Of a stretch of DNA of 64,000 bases, positions 32,020 to 42,323 are shown piece by piece. The stretch is from Mastigamoeba balamuthi (Eukaryota > Evosea > Mastigamoebida > Mastigamoebidae). Location: the NCBI GenBank assembly GCA_902651635.1, contig CACRSC010000029.1:77022-141021 (forward strand), read 5' to 3'. The notes below the pieces were generated by a model that worked only from the letters and a program-made list of their open reading frames with translations, did not search any database and was not told where the DNA came from. A program made the position numbers and the translations under genes. Position 1 is the stretch's first letter. The number at the start of each line of letters is the position of its first letter.

Positions 32020-34660
32020 ATGGCGGAGCAGTGGCTGTGGGGCGACTGGGACGACGCCCACTCGTGGACGCCCTTCACCCCCGAGCAGAACGACGCCCTC
32101 TGCCGCGCCTGCGCCGCCCGCGACGACTCCCTGGCCTCCGCTGCCGCCGCCGCCAGGCCCTCGCGCCGCGGGCCCGCCTCGCCGGGGCCCGCCGCCGCAG
32201 CCTCGCCGCCGCGGGTTGCGTGCGACCGCGTGGCCGTGACGGCGTCGCACTACGTGGACCTCGGAGCGATGCTGCAGTACCGCTACGACGACCCCGCCCG
32301 CAGCCGCCCCGTCGTCGTGCGCGGGGCTCCCCCGAGCAGCTCCCCCGGGCCCCGGCCGAGCTGACCCTCCCCGCGTGCAGAGGACGTTCGGAGAGGCGAC
32401 GGCGCTGGCGGAGTGGATGCCCGACAAGGTGCGGCGGTGCTCTCTTCTCTCTCTCTCGTTTTCCCGCCACGATTGGGGGGCGTCTCTTGTCTATTGGTGG
32501 TTGGGAATTCCGGGATATTTCGGTTTGTAGAATTCCTTCGCGGCCGGACGGGCGTGGGGCTGTGCTCGGTCTTGCACGTCCGGTCCGGTCGGGCGAATTC
32601 CAGGATATCTGAATCCGCGGGCACAGAGAGAGCGCGGGATCTCTCACTGTGGAATTCCAGGAAAATTCAATCCGCGGATACGGGTCTTTTTGGCGCGTTT
32701 TTTTAACGGGTTTGCTCTGGTTATCTGCAGAGCTTCGGTCTCCGCAGAGGGGAGGTGGTCCGCGTTCTCGAGCGCGGGCTGGGTGGCAAGGTGCTCGTCA
32801 TGCACTCGTCGGGCGCCCGCGGCCTGGTGCCCTCGGTTCTGCTCGCGTTCTCGGGCGCCGACGACGACGCGACGACGTCGACACTGGGAACCGTCGCCGC
32901 GCTGCGCCAGCACGTCGTCGGCCTCCTCAGCGACCGCCGCGACCTCGTCGCCCTCGCCCTGAGCTTCCCCGCGCTCCTCGGGGTCCCGTGCATCGCGCGC
33001 CTCGGGGACCTGGGTTCGAGTCTCGCCGACCGCATTAATTTTTGCGCGTCCCCTGCGTTCCCCGGGCTGCCCGCGTCCCCGGCCGAGCTCGTGCCGCCCT
33101 GGGCCGCCGCCCCCGACAGCAGGGACGCCGGCGAGCGCTACTGCGTGCTGGCGATGGCCAACCACCTGGTGGGCGCCTGCCAGCTCGGCGGCAGCCCCTC
33201 GGACGTCGTCGTCCTCTCCTCGCGCCCCTTCAGCCTCTTCTCCCGCCTGGACCGCCTGCGCTCCTCCTCCGAGCGCCTCCACAGGTCCCGCGCACCCCCT
33301 CGCCCCCCTCTCCCCCTGACTGCAGCGTGGCCGCAGCGAGGTGGTCGGCGCCATCGAGTGGGCGCTGTCCGAGTCGACGGGGCGCTGCTGCAAGGTCGTC
33401 CCCGGCGGCTACGCGTTCGTCCCAGTCGCCGCGCCCGAGCGAGACCCCGGCGAGCTGTTCGCCTCCGCGTGCGAGTGCGGGCTCGGCGAGGTCCTGCGCG
33501 CGCTGCAGTGGTCCCCGCGCGAGGCCCCTGCGCAGCTGCAGCGCCGCTGCCTGCTGACCGCCTGCGCCGCGGGCTTCGACGACGTGGTCTCGGCGCTGGG
33601 CGCGCAGCCCTACGGCCTCGCGGGGCTCGCCGGCGAGCTGCGCCTGCTGAGCGTCGCGTGCCTGCTGGGCCACGCGGGCGTCATCGATGCGCTCTCGCGC
33701 GCCCCGTACCGCATGGGCCGCGAGGAGGCGAGGGCCTGCGACTGCGAGGCGCTGCGTGCCGCCTGCTCGCGCTACAACTCGCTGGCCATCGCGCTGCTCA
33801 TGCGGCCGCCGTACGCGCTCTACAGCCCCGCGGCGCCTGCGTCTGCGCCCGGACCTGCGCCCGAGGCCAACAAGAACGACGCGCTCGCCGAGGCGCGGCA
33901 GAAGGCGCTGGAGGCCGAGCGCGAGGCCGAGCGCCTCTCGTGGGTCGTCGGGAGGCTCTCGGACGTCAACAGCTCCCTGTGCGAGGCCGCCGGCCTGCGC
34001 CCCGTGCTCGACTGCGACGCCCGCAAGCTGCGCGCGTCCAGCAGCGCCGACCTCGAGCCCCTCTTCGACGCCGCCCTCGCGCGCGCGAAACAGGAACTGG
34101 GAAAGCCCTGCGATGACGTCGCCCCGTCGCCGGCAGCGGCGCTCGAGCTCGAGGCCGAGCGCAAGGACCGCGAGATCGCGGGGCTGAGGCAGGCGGTGGC
34201 CTCGCTGCGCGCCCAGGCCGCGGAGCAGTCGCGCGTGTGCGAGAAGCTCGAGTTCTCGTACGCGCAGCTCAAGAAGAGCGAGCAGATGTTCCGCGCCCTG
34301 CAGGCCTCGTCGGAGCGCCGCCTCTGCGAGCTCGGCCAGAAGCTGCGCGCGGCCCTGGGGCAGTCGGAGCGCGCGCGCTCGCTCGAGAAGAAGTTCGCGC
34401 AGGCGCTGGCCGAGTGCCAGAGGCTGCGCAGGCTCGTGCTGCCCGAGGCGGTGGTCTCTGTCGCGCGGCACACGGCGCAGCTCGAGAGCGAGCCCGGGGG
34501 CATCACGGCCGCCTCGGAGATCAGGCAGCTCCGCCTGCAGCTCGAGATGGAGCGCCAGAGGGCCGCCGCCGCCGAGGAGAGGCTCAGGGCCGCCACGCAG
34601 GCGCAGCCCCGCGTGCCCTCGCCTGCGCAGCAGCAGTCGCAGCAGCAGGCAGCAAAGTAG
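32020..34660 (+). CDS. WWE and SH3-like domain protein with long coiled coil
   Basis: Exons 32020-32316, 32381-32428, 32731-33284 and 33337-34660 join in frame to 740 residues. The N-terminus fits a WWE domain: WLWGDWDDAHSWTPFTPEQN, then HYVDLGAMLQYRYDDPARSR and the RPVVR(R)TF end, which crosses intron 1. WWE domains often bind ADP-ribose units. Exon 3 begins with an SH3-like fold (FGLRRGEVVRVLERGLGGKV ... GARGLVPS). A Cys/Leu-rich, ankyrin-like helical region (about residues 300-420; GFDDVVSAL and GHAGVIDAL look like ankyrin helices) follows, then an Ala/Glu/Arg-rich coiled coil to the Gln-rich end. No RING, HECT or PARP catalytic domain, so it looks like an adaptor. Intron 2 (302 nt) is long and AT-richer. 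Confidence 0.7.
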
Positions 34661-34957
34661 CGCAGAAGGCGTCGGGTCTCCGCGGTTTTCTTCGGCTCTT
34701 GGCTGAATGTAAGGACCTTTCTCCCTCCAGTAGTCAGTAGTCGGTTCTCAAACATGGGGAGCCACCCGGTGCACGAGGGTACTGGGGGCAAATACGATGG
34801 GAACAGCAGTTGCACGATTGTTCCACTCTCTGGGAGAAGGAGATATTTCTTAAGCCGAAAAATGCGGCAGAGCTGGGCAGTGGGAATCATCACTCTTCAG
34901 TTTTTCCTTCATCAGTTTATCAGTAGTGCACCTTTGCCTGTTGGCATCGCCTGAGGC
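34661..34957. other. Short intergenic interval
   Basis: Between two plus-strand genes. No poly(A) consensus or RNA gene noticed. Confidence 0.4.
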
Positions 34958-37900
34958 ATGACCGACACCGAGGACACCTTGTGCGTGCCCTCCCGGACCC
35001 CCGCACCCCCCTCGCCGACCGCGCACAGCCCCGGCTCCTGCGTCACCGCGCCGCCGGGCTGCCGCGAAGTGGGGGGCGCACCGTTTTCCGCACCACTTGC
35101 CGCATTCTGACCTCAGCAACCGCATCTCGTGCCGATGCTGGCGCTTCTCCACCGACATGCACGCAGCGTCAGGCGATCGCAGTCGGCAACGGCGCTCCCG
35201 CCCCCGCTCGTCGGCCTCGCGCGGCCGCCGTGCAGCGGAGACGCGCTGCCACCCGCGCAGCCGCTTCTGTCGCGCTCGGCCTCTTCCTCGGCCTCGCACT
35301 CGGCGACGCCGTCCAAGTGGGTCCCCGCGGTCGCCGGGCTGCCTCCCGACGCCCACGCCCGCGATGCATCCTGCACGGTCTCGGGCCTCGTGCAGGCGCT
35401 GCGCCCCGAGGGGTTCCCGAAGACGTCGCCCGAGAGGGCCGCCGAGACGCTCTTGGGGCTCGTGCAGCTCTGCAGCACCGGTGCCCAGAGCTTCCCGCAC
35501 GCAGCGAGCGCGAGGGCGTGGCTGACCCGCATGCGTGCGCAGACGCGGTGGCGACGTGCGTGGCCAGGGAGGGCTTCGTGGACGCCGCGACGCCGCTGCT
35601 GATGGAGTACCGCAAGAGCGCCGCCGTGGGGGCGCTGGGCAGCCGCCTGCTCCTCGTGCTGTTCTCCTTCCCCAGTGCGAACTCAGCTTCCCTCCAATTG
35701 GCGGGTGCGCCGCTGCCGCTCAGCTGACGGGCTGGCTGGTGGTCACTCAGGCACCCGTGGAGAGGTGGTGGCCAAGTTCTGCGGCGTGCCTGTGCTGCTG
35801 GACGTCATGTCGCGCCACCTGGACAAGCCAGAGGTCGTCGAGCAGTCCGTCGCCCTCGTCAGCAAGCTCTCTGCTGCCAGTACGTTGTCACCCCCCCCCC
35901 CTCTGCCACGCGTGAGCGCGCTGCGATTGCGACGGCTGAGTCATCGCCTGCTCAGAGGTGGACGTCACCGTCTCGGTGGTCACCAGGGAGGCCGTCTTCC
36001 TGCTGCTCCGCGCGCTGCAGATGCACAGCGCCGACAGAATCGTCCTCGAGCACTCGCTCGCGCTCCTCTCCGTGTATTGCAGAGACGGTAATCACAACCA
36101 CCCAACTGCCCTCGCACAGCGCCTCTTTTTTTATTTTGAAAAACGAACTCGGGCCATACTGCTCGTCCCTGTGCCGCCGTCGTGCAGCTGCTGGGAAGGC
36201 AGCGATTCTGGAGAGGCAGGAGACGCTGCTGACGATGCTCGAGGTGCTGCTGGTGCAGGTCGACTACTCGCCGGTCCTCAAGAACTTCTGCAAGGTCACG
36301 TCGCTGCTGTGCGACGCCGAGGGCGCCGACCCGCACCACCTGAGCAACTGCTGCCACGCCATCCTGCCGCTGCTCGCGCGGCACTCCCCCAACCCCCTCG
36401 TCTGCCTGCATGCGTGCTACCTCCTCAGCAAGACCTCTGAGCGCAGTGCGGTCCCCCCCTGTTCATCGCTCCTCTGCCTGCAACGCAACGTGTTGCCGAC
36501 GTTGCACTGTGCCGAGCGCAGCCTCGGAGCACATCGAGGAGGCGGTGCCCGTGCTGGTCGCCGCGATGGGCCTGCACTGCCGCTACGCGCCGCTGTGCTC
36601 GACGGTCTGTAGGGCGCTCTCCAACCTGCTCAAGCGCGACGGTCAGCAACCGCTCCCCCTCGATTCCCTGGCATAGTTGCTGACACGCTGGAACCACAGG
36701 CGCCGTGTTCACAAAGACAATGAGCTCTGTCTCCGAGGGGATTGCGGTTCTGCTCCGCGTCTTGGGAAGCAACAGCTCCTCCGAGGACATCAGCGGCAAC
36801 GCCCTCTGCGTTCTCTGCGCCGTCGTCCCCGAGTCCCCAATTGGTGTGCTCCCTGACCGCTTCCCTTCCCCGTCTTTTTTTCTGCGGATCTCATTACGTC
36901 GGTTTTTCCTCTGCGAAGACTCGGTGCGCGCAACGTTCAGCGACGAGGAGGGACCGCGCGTTCTGCTCGAGGTCCTCAAGGCACAGCAGACAACGCCGTT
37001 GCTCCTGCAGAGGATCGCCGGTCTCCTTACAACTGCGGGCACGCTCGAGGGCTTCCTCCCCCTCAACCCTCTCTCCTCTTTCTTTCGTCTCTGACGACGC
37101 ATCTCGCGTGTCGCAGGAAATACGGCCGAGCTGTCGGAGGAGGGCCTCGTCAAGGCCCTGCTCGTGGGCTGCCAGGAGCACATGGAGTGCCTCCCTGTCG
37201 TCGAGTGCATGTGCGCGCTGCTGAAGAAGGTCACGCACATCGGTGCGGGTCCCCCCAGCGTCTCGGTGCCTCTCACCGGCTCGCCTGGCAGAGGCGGTGG
37301 CCCGGAGCGTGGCGTGCCAGGTGGTGCCGTTCGTCACCCAGGCGCTGGCGAGGCATGTGCGGTCCGAGGCCGTCTGCGAGTGCGCGTGCGCGACGCTGTG
37401 GGACCTCGGGGTTACCGACGTAGGCGAGCAGCTCGTCGTGCAGTCCGGCGGCATCGACGCCGTCGTCGGCGCCCTCGAGGCGCACCGCACGAGCGCCGCT
37501 GTCTGCAGAAACGCGTGTGGCGCCGTCTGGAACATCGGGACCTCTCGTGCGCCCCTTCGCGTTGCTGCGCCCCACTTGGAACGTTCGCTGAGCGCTGTTG
37601 TCTCCGCACCCCCCCCGCATCCACAGTCGACGTTGTGCGCCGCACTGAGGGCTGCGGTCTCGTGGTCCTCGTGCTGCGGGTTCTCCGCGATCACGTCTCC
37701 GTGCCCGACACGTGCGAACAGGCGTGCGGGGCCCTGTGGAACCTCTGCCTCTCCGGTGCGCCTCGGACAGGGCGTCTCGCCTCGTGCGCCGTCCGTTCTT
37801 ACGCGTTCTTGCGTTGCGCGAGGGCAGCGGCGAACGCAGAGATCGTGCTGAGGGAAGGCGGGCCCGAGTGCCTGCTGGCGGTCGTGAGGCAGCACCTGCA

Positions 37901-39460
37901 GAGGCGCTCCGTGGTCTTCCGCGCGTGCCTGGCGCTCGGCGGCCTCTGCCACGCGGAGCAGAGCCGCGCGTTCGTCGCCGAGCGCGTCGCACTCCTCATC
38001 ACGGCCCTCCGCGTCCACGTCGCCAGCGACAGCGTCTCCGACACGATTCTCTCCGTCATCGCCGCGCTTCCCCTCACAGGTGCCCCTTTCTCTGTCCCCG
38101 CGTTGGCGAACGTCAATTGACTCGTCGGTTTTCCCGCAGAGAGCACCGATTTTCTGCTGCACATCGACTTTGTGCCGCTTCTCGTGGCCGCGCTGTCGAG
38201 GCACGCGGCGTCCGAGGGCGTGTGCGCGCACTGCTGCGAGCTGATGGTGCCGCTGTGCGCCAACGCCAAGGGGCAGGAGCAGGCGGTCGCTGCTGGCGGG
38301 GTGGAGCCGCTGGTTTCCTGCCTCAAGACGCACCCGTACTCAGACACAGTCGTCTCGCGCGCTCTGGCGGTCCTCTCCCTTCTCTGCGAGCGAGGTACGA
38401 AGTGGGGAGCGGGGGAGTCGAAAGTCTGGCATGTGCTCACCCGCTGCGTTGCAGTCGGTGTCAGGGAGGCTGTCGTCAAGTGCGGGGCCGTGCAGCTGCT
38501 GCAGGGCATTCTGTGCAGATTCTCGGAGAACCCGCGCGTGGCCAGGGCCGCCTGCCTCTGCCTGTTCTCGCTCAGCGTCTCGGGTACGCGTATGGGGGGC
38601 GTCGGTGTGCTGTGCGCTAACTCGCCACACTTGCAGACAAGGCCCTCGAGGAGCTCGCGTCGGCGCAGTGTATGCAGATGCTCGTCGTGGTGCTGTCGAT
38701 GCATGTCAAGCACCAGCACATCTGCGAGGCCGTCTGCGGGACCTTCTGCAACCTCTGCCGCGACAGTGAGACCGCTGCTCCCGCTCTCGCTGCTGTCCGC
38801 CGCCTCCTCACCCCCGTGCGCTCGCAGCTGGTCGCCGTGACAAGCTGGTGAAGCTCGGGGCGATTGCCCCCGTCTGCGCTGCTCTCCAGGAGCACTTGCA
38901 CTGCGCCTCCCTCGCGTGGCAGTGTTGCTCGGCCCTCTGGAACATCTCTCTCAGCCGTGCGTCTGCGCCCCCGCGGAGCCCGCAACGCCCGGGTCGCGAC
39001 TGACGGCTCGTCAATGGGGGCAGCGGAAAACAGGGTGGCCGTCGCGCAGAAGGGGTTCATGCTGGTCGTGCGGGTCCTGACCGAGCACAGCAAGTTCCTG
39101 CCCATCTGCGAGTCGGCGTGCGGTGTGCTCGTCTGCTGCTCGATGGCCGGCGTCTCCGCGCTTCCCGACCTGCCGTGGGGCACCTGCGTGCAGCCCATCT
39201 GCGCGGCGCTCGGCAAGCACCACGAGAACGCCGCCCTCGTGCGTCTGGCCTCGGGCGTCCTCTACGTGTTGTGCAGCGCCGCAGGTACTCGCCAGACGAT
39301 TGCGGGCTCTGGGGCTAACAGAGCTGTGCGCTGCTCTCCAGGGGACCTCAAGGCGGTGGTGGCGAAGGAGGGCGCTGCTATAGGGCTGGTGGAGAACCTG
39401 ACGCTGTTCCCCAAGATAGCCGAGGCCGCGGCTCTGAGGAGTCTGCTCCTGAATAACTAG
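34958..39460 (+). CDS. Armadillo-repeat protein, many introns
   Basis: About 15-18 exons encode a chain of ARM-type three-helix repeats, for example CACATLWDLGVTDVGEQLVV then SGGIDAVVGALEAH, CEQACGALWNLCLSG, LVKLGAIAPVCAALQEHLHC then CCSALWNISLSR, and CESACGVLVCC. Introns are short and usually fall after the ALWNL-type helix. One checked junction: exon ending LVQLCST, donor GTGCCC, resuming DAVATCVAREGF. The stop is the TAG at 39458-39460, after SLLLNN. The first exon is uncertain: an ATG at 34958 (MTDTEDTLCVPSRTPAPPSP) or a later one near 35135. No other domain is visible. ARM solenoids are protein-binding platforms. The regular NLxxN-type spacing resembles ARMC or Vac8-like proteins more than importins. 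Confidence 0.75.
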
Positions 39461-39791
39461 ACTGTGCCTACCGATAGCGTATAGTAAACAACGTACTGCT
39501 TCTTTTTTAAATGTGAGCGGGCGTCCGGTATTGTGCGGCACAATGGGCAAGTGAGCGTGCCTTCCTCTAGTTCGTTTGGCGGAGCGTTCAGGCGAAAGTT
39601 TGGAGCCGTGGGCGAGGACGAGAATTCTGACGGTACTGTGTATGTCGAGTCAGGTGTGCCCTTCGTTGTGTAGCCCCTCTTCATGGGCGGGCCTACTGCA
39701 ACAATTACTTTAAGCGGCGCCGTAGGCTGACTTAATTCTCAGTCGAAAGATGTACTTCACTTGGCGGCTGTGACTGGCATTTCGGATCACG
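39461..39791. other. Intergenic between convergent genes
   Basis: No gene seen; 3' flanks of the armadillo gene and of the small secreted gene. Confidence 0.4.
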
Positions 39792-39797
39792 TTTATT
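39792..39797 (-). promoter_or_regulatory. Poly(A) signal AATAAA
   Basis: AATAAA on the minus strand, 58 nt after the stop at 39856. Confidence 0.5.
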
Positions 39798-39855
39798 GAT
39801 AACTAGGAGAGCTGTTGAAATGCCTTTGAGGGCGCCAAGGGACGTGTCTCACGCT

Positions 39856-40328
39856 TCAGGCCTGCTGGAACATGGCGTTGCCCGAGCCCTGGGCCCAGAT
39901 CCTCTGGCCGTTGTTGTGCCTGCAGTAGGCGACAGCCTCGATGACCTTGCTGTTGTCGGCGGGCTGGGGGATCTCGAAGGTCCACGTGTTGCAGTCGCCG
40001 CTCCTGCCCGAGTTGCACGACACGATCTGCTGGTCGATGGGGTGCGCCCACGTCTGGCCGAAGTGGTCGAGGTACGCGTAGTACGCGTAGCAGTTGATCT
40101 CCTGCCCGAAGACGTGCTCCTCGCGGTTGTTCACGTTGACCGTCAGCTGCGGCGCCCGTATCTGTCAGCAAGAGCAAACGCAGGGGGCATAAGAGGGCAT
40201 ACCGTGGGCAGCGACCCGGCCTGGTACGTGTTGTGCGAGCCCCTGGCGGGCTGGAGGGTGACGGTGAGCTGGGCCGACGCGAGGGCGGCGGCGGCGAGGA
40301 CGAGGACGAGCGAGAGCTTGCTGGCCAT
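39856..40328 (-). CDS. Small secreted protein, possibly carbohydrate-binding (copy 1)
   Basis: Exons 40328-40203 (126 nt) and 40161-39856 join in phase 0 to 143 residues. Signal peptide MASKLSLVLVLAAAALASAQ, then a single compact domain rich in aromatic residues: INCYAYYAYLDHFGQTWAHP, two Cys in SCNSGRSGDCNTW, and SKVIEAVAYCRHNNGQRIWA. The strand pattern with VIEAVAY...NNGQ.IWA resembles starch- or glycan-binding modules (CBM21/53 style), but the match is weak. The paralogue 41051-41551 is divergently transcribed. Residues 1-35 and the last 45 are almost identical between the two, while the middle differs. Intron 41 nt, donor GTATGC. Confidence 0.75.
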
Positions 40329-40427
40329 AGTGAGAGAGAGGTGGTGGTAACTTGTCTCGGTGATCGACAACAAATTCAGAAGACTGAGCCAGCAGATCGC
40401 TGCGCCGGGGTAGTCTACCGGCAGAGA

Positions 40428-40435
40428 TGACGTCA
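40428..40435. promoter_or_regulatory. CRE-type palindrome TGACGTCA (for copy 1)
   Basis: A perfect TGACGTCA palindrome ends 99 nt upstream of the ATG at 40328. The same site sits 98 nt upstream of the divergent paralogue. It matches the bZIP (CREB/ATF) binding consensus. Confidence 0.5.
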
Positions 40436-40452
40436 CATTATTTCAGCAGCAT

Positions 40453-40927
40453 GACAACGCCGCTCTGCGGGCCCGCATTACGGGTTTTTTCTCGATTGTT
40501 CTCTTCTGCGACAATTCCTGGTTGGATTGTGAGGACCCGGTGCGCAGCAGGGGCGCCAGGCAGCCCAAACAGCCACAGGGCTCTGGTCTGCCATCCACGC
40601 CGTTGTATGGCGGGGTCGCTCTGGCTTTCACTGGGGCGTCACACGACGAATACAACGGGGCTCTCGGCGAGAAATGTTGTTCTGCTGTCCAAAACGACAG
40701 GACGACGAAGACAAAGACCCCCTCGACAAGACGGCGAGGAGATCTGGTTCGGGGATCGTCAACGGAATGCTATCCGAGGAGGCGCCGAGCACCGTGGGCC
40801 ATTGCAGCCCCTCGGGCCGACCGCACAGAGGCACACCGCTCGTCGCAGTGCCCACGTAGGGAGCCGTCGCAAAAACCTGCGAAAACCCCCAGAAAGATGT
40901 GCGGCAGAAAACGCGGGCAAAACCCAC
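40453..40927. other. Shared divergent promoter interval, no gene
   Basis: Between the two CRE-type sites. The long frames here have no domain and are not called. Confidence 0.4.
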
Positions 40928-40944
40928 CATCCCTTTTCATCTCC

Positions 40945-40952
40945 TGACGTCA
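40945..40952. promoter_or_regulatory. CRE-type palindrome TGACGTCA (for copy 2)
   Basis: A second perfect TGACGTCA, 98 nt upstream of the ATG at 41051, mirroring the site at 40428-40435. Confidence 0.5.
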
Positions 40953-41050
40953 CCAGGGGACAGCGAATGACCCCCAGCGCGCCCCCGTATCTCGGAGCTC
41001 ACACAATCGCAGTTATTCCTGACGATCAGTGAAACCCGACATCAGCAGAC

Positions 41051-41551
41051 ATGGCCAGCAAGCTCTCGCTCGTCCTCGTCCTCGCCGCCGCCGCCCTCGC
41101 GTCGGCCCAGCTCACCGTCACCCTCCAGCCCGCCAGGGGCTCGCACAACACGTACCATGCCGGCTCGAACCCCATCGTGCGCCCCCTTGCCCCTTCGTGA
41201 CGCCATCGGACCCCCTCCCCCGTCGGCTTACAGACGTTTTTCCCGGGGCAACTGCAGATCAACGTGCGCGTGAACAACTGGGAGGAGGGCATCGACGGCA
41301 GGCAGATCAACTGCTACGCGTACTACGCGTACCTCGACCTCTTCGGCCAGACGTGGGCGCACGCCATCGACCAGCAGATCATGTCGTGCAACTCGGGCAG
41401 GACCGGCAACTGCAACGTCTGGACCTTCGAGATCCCCCAGCCCGCCGACAACAGCAAGGTCATCGAGGCTGTCGCCTACTGCAGGCACAACAACGGCCAG
41501 AGGATCTGGGCCCAGGGCTCGGGCAACGCCATGTTCCAGCAGGCCAACTGA
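41051..41551 (+). CDS. Small secreted protein, possibly carbohydrate-binding (copy 2)
   Basis: Exons 41051-41176 (126 nt, same length as in copy 1) and 41234-41551 join in phase 0 to 147 residues. Same signal peptide as copy 1 to the residue. The mature domain has INCYAYYAYLDLFGQTWAHA, Cys pair SCNSGRTGNCNVW, and the shared SKVIEAVAYCRHNNGQRIWA block. It differs from copy 1 just after the intron (TFFPGQLQINVRVNNWEEG). The pair is head to head with 722 bp between the start codons. Function inferred only as a secreted, perhaps glycan-binding, protein. Confidence 0.75.
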
Positions 41552-41884
41552 AGGAGCTTCTGCGCTCGCCGGAGCCCCTGAGTGAGGTTGTGTGTTGCAC
41601 GCCTCGTTGATAAGAGAACAAACATAGGGCTCCTTTTGCTCCTCAGCTGCTCTTCCATATGGGTGTGAGATCTCCACTTTTGTCGGTGTTGTTCCGAACA
41701 ACGGGATTGGTGACTGTACAAAAAGTTCAGCATGCAACATTTCGTTTAAGCGCCTACAGCGGGGACATAATGAAAGAAGGGTGTACAGTAGTCCCTTGAC
41801 TGCAGGTGAACAAAGATGAGGCGAAGTGACCGAGTGTGAGGAGAGAAACAAGATATGGATGTCTCGGAGACAGTAACGTGTGAA
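41552..41884. other. Intergenic, no gene seen
   Basis: 5' flank of the tRNA-Leu gene. No ordered repeat. Confidence 0.4.
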
Positions 41885-41966
41885 GTGTTCGTGGCCGAGC
41901 GGTCTAAGGCGGCACCTTGAGGTGGTGTTCTCTTCGGAGGCGAGGGTTCGAATCCCTTCGAACACA
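41885..41966 (+). tRNA. tRNA-Leu, anticodon GAG
   Basis: 82-nt type-II tRNA. The acceptor GTGTTCG pairs with CGAACAC. The D-arm box GGCCGAGCGGTCTAAGGC, the long variable arm (TCTCTTCGGAGGC) and the T-arm GGGTTCGAATCCC are typical of eukaryotic tRNA-Leu, with A and B boxes intact. The anticodon stem GCACC/GGTGT encloses loop TTGAGGT, so the anticodon is GAG (reads CUC and CUU). The usual eukaryotic isoacceptor has AAG. No intron. A short T-rich stretch follows (ATTTATTTG). Confidence 0.93.
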
Positions 41967-42014
41967 TTTATTTGAGTTCATGTAAGCAGCTGCATAGCAA
42001 GCAGATAATAAGAA

Positions 42015-42087
42015 TGGTGCTTCCAGGGATCGAACCTGGGACCTTCGCGTTATCAGCACGACGCGCTACCGACTACGCTAAAGCACC
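42015..42087 (-). tRNA. tRNA-Ile, anticodon GAT
   Basis: 73-nt tRNA. The acceptor GGTGCTT pairs with AAGCACC. D-arm, variable loop and T-arm GGTTCGATCCC are of the nuclear eukaryotic type. The anticodon stem TCGTG/CGCGA (one G-U) encloses loop CTGATAA, so the anticodon is GAT (reads AUC and AUU) rather than the usual eukaryotic AAT. No intron. Tail to tail with tRNA-Leu, 48 bp apart. Confidence 0.93.
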
Positions 42088-42323
42088 TTCACACAATTCC
42101 AGTTGTCTGCATGTGCTAGCCGTCCCGCTCAAATCGCAATTCGGTGTTCTCAGAAACTAAGAGCAATCACAGCGACACATGAATATTTGTATGCCGCTCT
42201 ATGATCGTAGCCAGATGCTGATTGATTTTGCGGTCACTCAGAATGGCTCACTAAAGCAGGATTATTGTTCAATACAGTTTTCTTTGAGTGAATGTCTGTA
42301 TGGAAGGAGCGTTTTGAGCACCT
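42088..42323. other. Short intergenic interval
   Basis: Between tRNA-Ile and the stop of receptor copy B. Nothing else seen. Confidence 0.4.

Noticed and set aside
33000-33050. tRNA-like T-arm sequence (GGGTTCGAGTCTC)
   Set aside because: No acceptor or D-arm partner, and it lies inside the coding frame of the WWE protein.
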